This document shows positions 63,216 to 64,000 of a DNA stretch of 64,000 nt, piece after piece. The notes beneath the pieces are model-generated. The model did not search any database. It had not been told where the DNA came from and was given only the letters and a program-made list of their open reading frames with translations. A program made the translations under genes and the position numbers. How positions within the stretch are numbered: position 1 is the stretch's first letter; the number at the start of each line of letters is the position of its first letter. Source of the stretch: DASZPL01 sp035550315 (GTDB lineage: Bacteria; Actinomycetota; Actinomycetes; JAFAQI01); assembly GCA_035550315.1 (NCBI GenBank), contig DASZPL010000117.1, positions 1-64,000 of the forward strand. The letters are read 5' to 3'.

Positions 63216-64000
63216 ACCCCCGCACCACGAAGCTGGGCGCGACCCGAGTGGGCAACCGCGACTGGTCGTTCCTGGTTTGGGCGCCCGAGCAGCCGGAGCT
63301 GGCCGTGCGGATCTACCAGCCGGTGCTGCGCACGGTCGCGCTCGAGCCGATGGCCGACGGCTACCACGGCGGCGTGGTGCGCGGCCTCGACGAGGCGCCC
63401 ACCTACCGGATCGCGCTGGCCGACGGCACGCTGCTCGCCGACCCCGCGTCGCGCTGGCAGCCGGAAGGCGTGCACGGACCGTCCCGGGGGTTCGACCCGA
63501 CCGACTTCGACTGGACCGATGCCGGCTTCCACGCGACGCCGGTCGGCGACCAGGTCATCTACGAGTTGCACGTCGGGACGTTCACCGCCGAGGGCACGTT
63601 CGACGCGGCGATTGCGCGACTCGACGACCTCGCCGCGCTCGGCATCACCGCGGTCGAGCCGATGCCGGTCGCGCAGTTCCCCGGCCGTCGCAACTGGGGC
63701 TACGACGGCGTCTTCCCGTTCGCCGTGCAGGACAGCTACGGCGGCCCGGTGGCGTTCCAGCGCTTCGTCGACGCCTGCCACGCCCGCGGCCTCGCCGTGG
63801 TGCTCGACGTGGTCTACAACCACCTCGGCCCGGAGGGCAACGTGCTCGGGGCGTTTGCGCCGTACTTCACCGAGACCTACCGCACCCCGTGGGGCGCGGC
63901 GGTCAACTTCAGCGAGGCCGGCTCCGACGAGGTGCGCCGGTTTTTCACCGAGAACGCGTTGATGTGGCTGCGCGACTTCCACGTCGACGGGCTCCGGTTG
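63212..64000 (+). CDS. treZ: Malto-oligosyltrehalose trehalohydrolase, cut by window end
   Basis: The first 263 codons are in the window. An N-terminal CBM48-like domain (WSFLVWAPEQPELAVRIYQP) and the GH13_10 barrel start (VIYELHVGTFTAEGTFDAAI; ALGITAVEPMPVAQFPGRRN; VVLDVVYNHLGPEGNVLGAF) identify TreZ, which releases trehalose from maltooligosyl trehalose made by TreY. The last visible residues (FHVDGLRL) lead to the catalytic Asp. ATG 63212 overlaps the glgB stop. A treY gene is expected beyond the window. Confidence 0.9.
   Translation, partial: MNPRTTKLGATRVGNRDWSFLVWAPEQPELAVRIYQPVLRTVALEPMADGYHGGVVRGLDEAPTYRIALADGTLLADPASRWQPEGVHGPSRGFDPTDFDWTDAGFHATPVGDQVIYELHVGTFTAEGTFDAAIARLDDLAALGITAVEPMPVAQFPGRRNWGYDGVFPFAVQDSYGGPVAFQRFVDACHARGLAVVLDVVYNHLGPEGNVLGAFAPYFTETYRTPWGAAVNFSEAGSDEVRRFFTENALMWLRDFHVDGLRL

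Overview
The window is 64 kb of visibly GC-rich actinobacterial chromosome. The assignment rests on a mycothiol-type gene (mshA), CarD, an XRE regulator/HbhA-like pair as in mycobacteria, an RsiG-type c-di-GMP-binding anti-sigma factor, DUF2516 and DUF3263 proteins, a GlgE-TreS/maltokinase-GlgB cluster, and many genes that appear to be read from leaderless transcripts. Genus cannot be fixed from sequence alone; a non-Streptomyces lineage such as Frankiales or Jatrophihabitans relatives is a guess. No transposase, integrase, phage gene or CRISPR array was seen. Almost all genes look chromosomal and housekeeping or regulatory.

Layout. 1-5.9 kb: the end of a FAD oxidoreductase/GT2 pair, then a very large tandem-cyclase/ATPase/TPR signalling protein. 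6-12.7 kb: a secreted Ig-like protein, YgfZ, RsiG, asparaginase, an XRE regulator coupled to an HbhA-like coiled-coil protein, a VOC protein and an orphan ABC ATPase. 12.6-20.4 kb: membrane and secreted proteins, a tightly overlapped DUF2516-AlaX-phosphodiesterase-macrodomain operon, an SDR/mycothiol-dependent isomerase pair, then mshA-ybjN-gpm. 20.3-26.6 kb: a lipoprotein and a thioredoxin-like protein, then carD-ispF-[nuclease-like gene between 53-bp palindromes]-cysS-rlmB, with ispD missing from its usual place. 26.6-33.5 kb: a SigH-like sigma factor, a PASTA kinase, tRNA-Thr(TGT), and a four-gene operon for a TasA/CalY-like protein, a second secreted protein, a SipW-type signal peptidase and an HPt-receiver protein, facing an OmpR-type regulator. 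33.5-38.4 kb: glutamate dehydrogenase with duplicated 3' end, DUF3263, LytR-C protein, trehalose-phosphatase, then a SAM-I riboswitch, threonine synthase and a CysO-like sulfur carrier, followed by palindromic repeats. 38.4-45.2 kb: NlpC/P60 hydrolase under a c-di-AMP (ydaO) riboswitch, divergent from groEL2 with two CIRCE elements; a sedolisin protease; DUF6912; PruA. 45.2-50.2 kb: a probably 5'-damaged SHOCT gene and a poorly coding stretch, a membrane GAF-GGDEF diguanylate cyclase, and an ECF sigma factor with a membrane Gmad2/propeller partner. 50.2-64 kb: an orphan EssC-like triple-ATPase, then divergently the glycogen/trehalose operon glgE-treS/mak-malQ-glgB-treZ (cut by the window end).

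The genes group into three themes: nucleotide second messengers (cAMP-type cyclase, c-di-GMP synthesis and an RsiG receptor, a c-di-AMP riboswitch, a macrodomain), maltose-1-phosphate/trehalose metabolism, and surface assembly. The most system-like unresolved units are the SipW/TasA-type operon in an actinobacterium and the nuclease-like gene bracketed by palindromic repeats between ispF and cysS. No computation or database search was run; family calls are by motif recognition.
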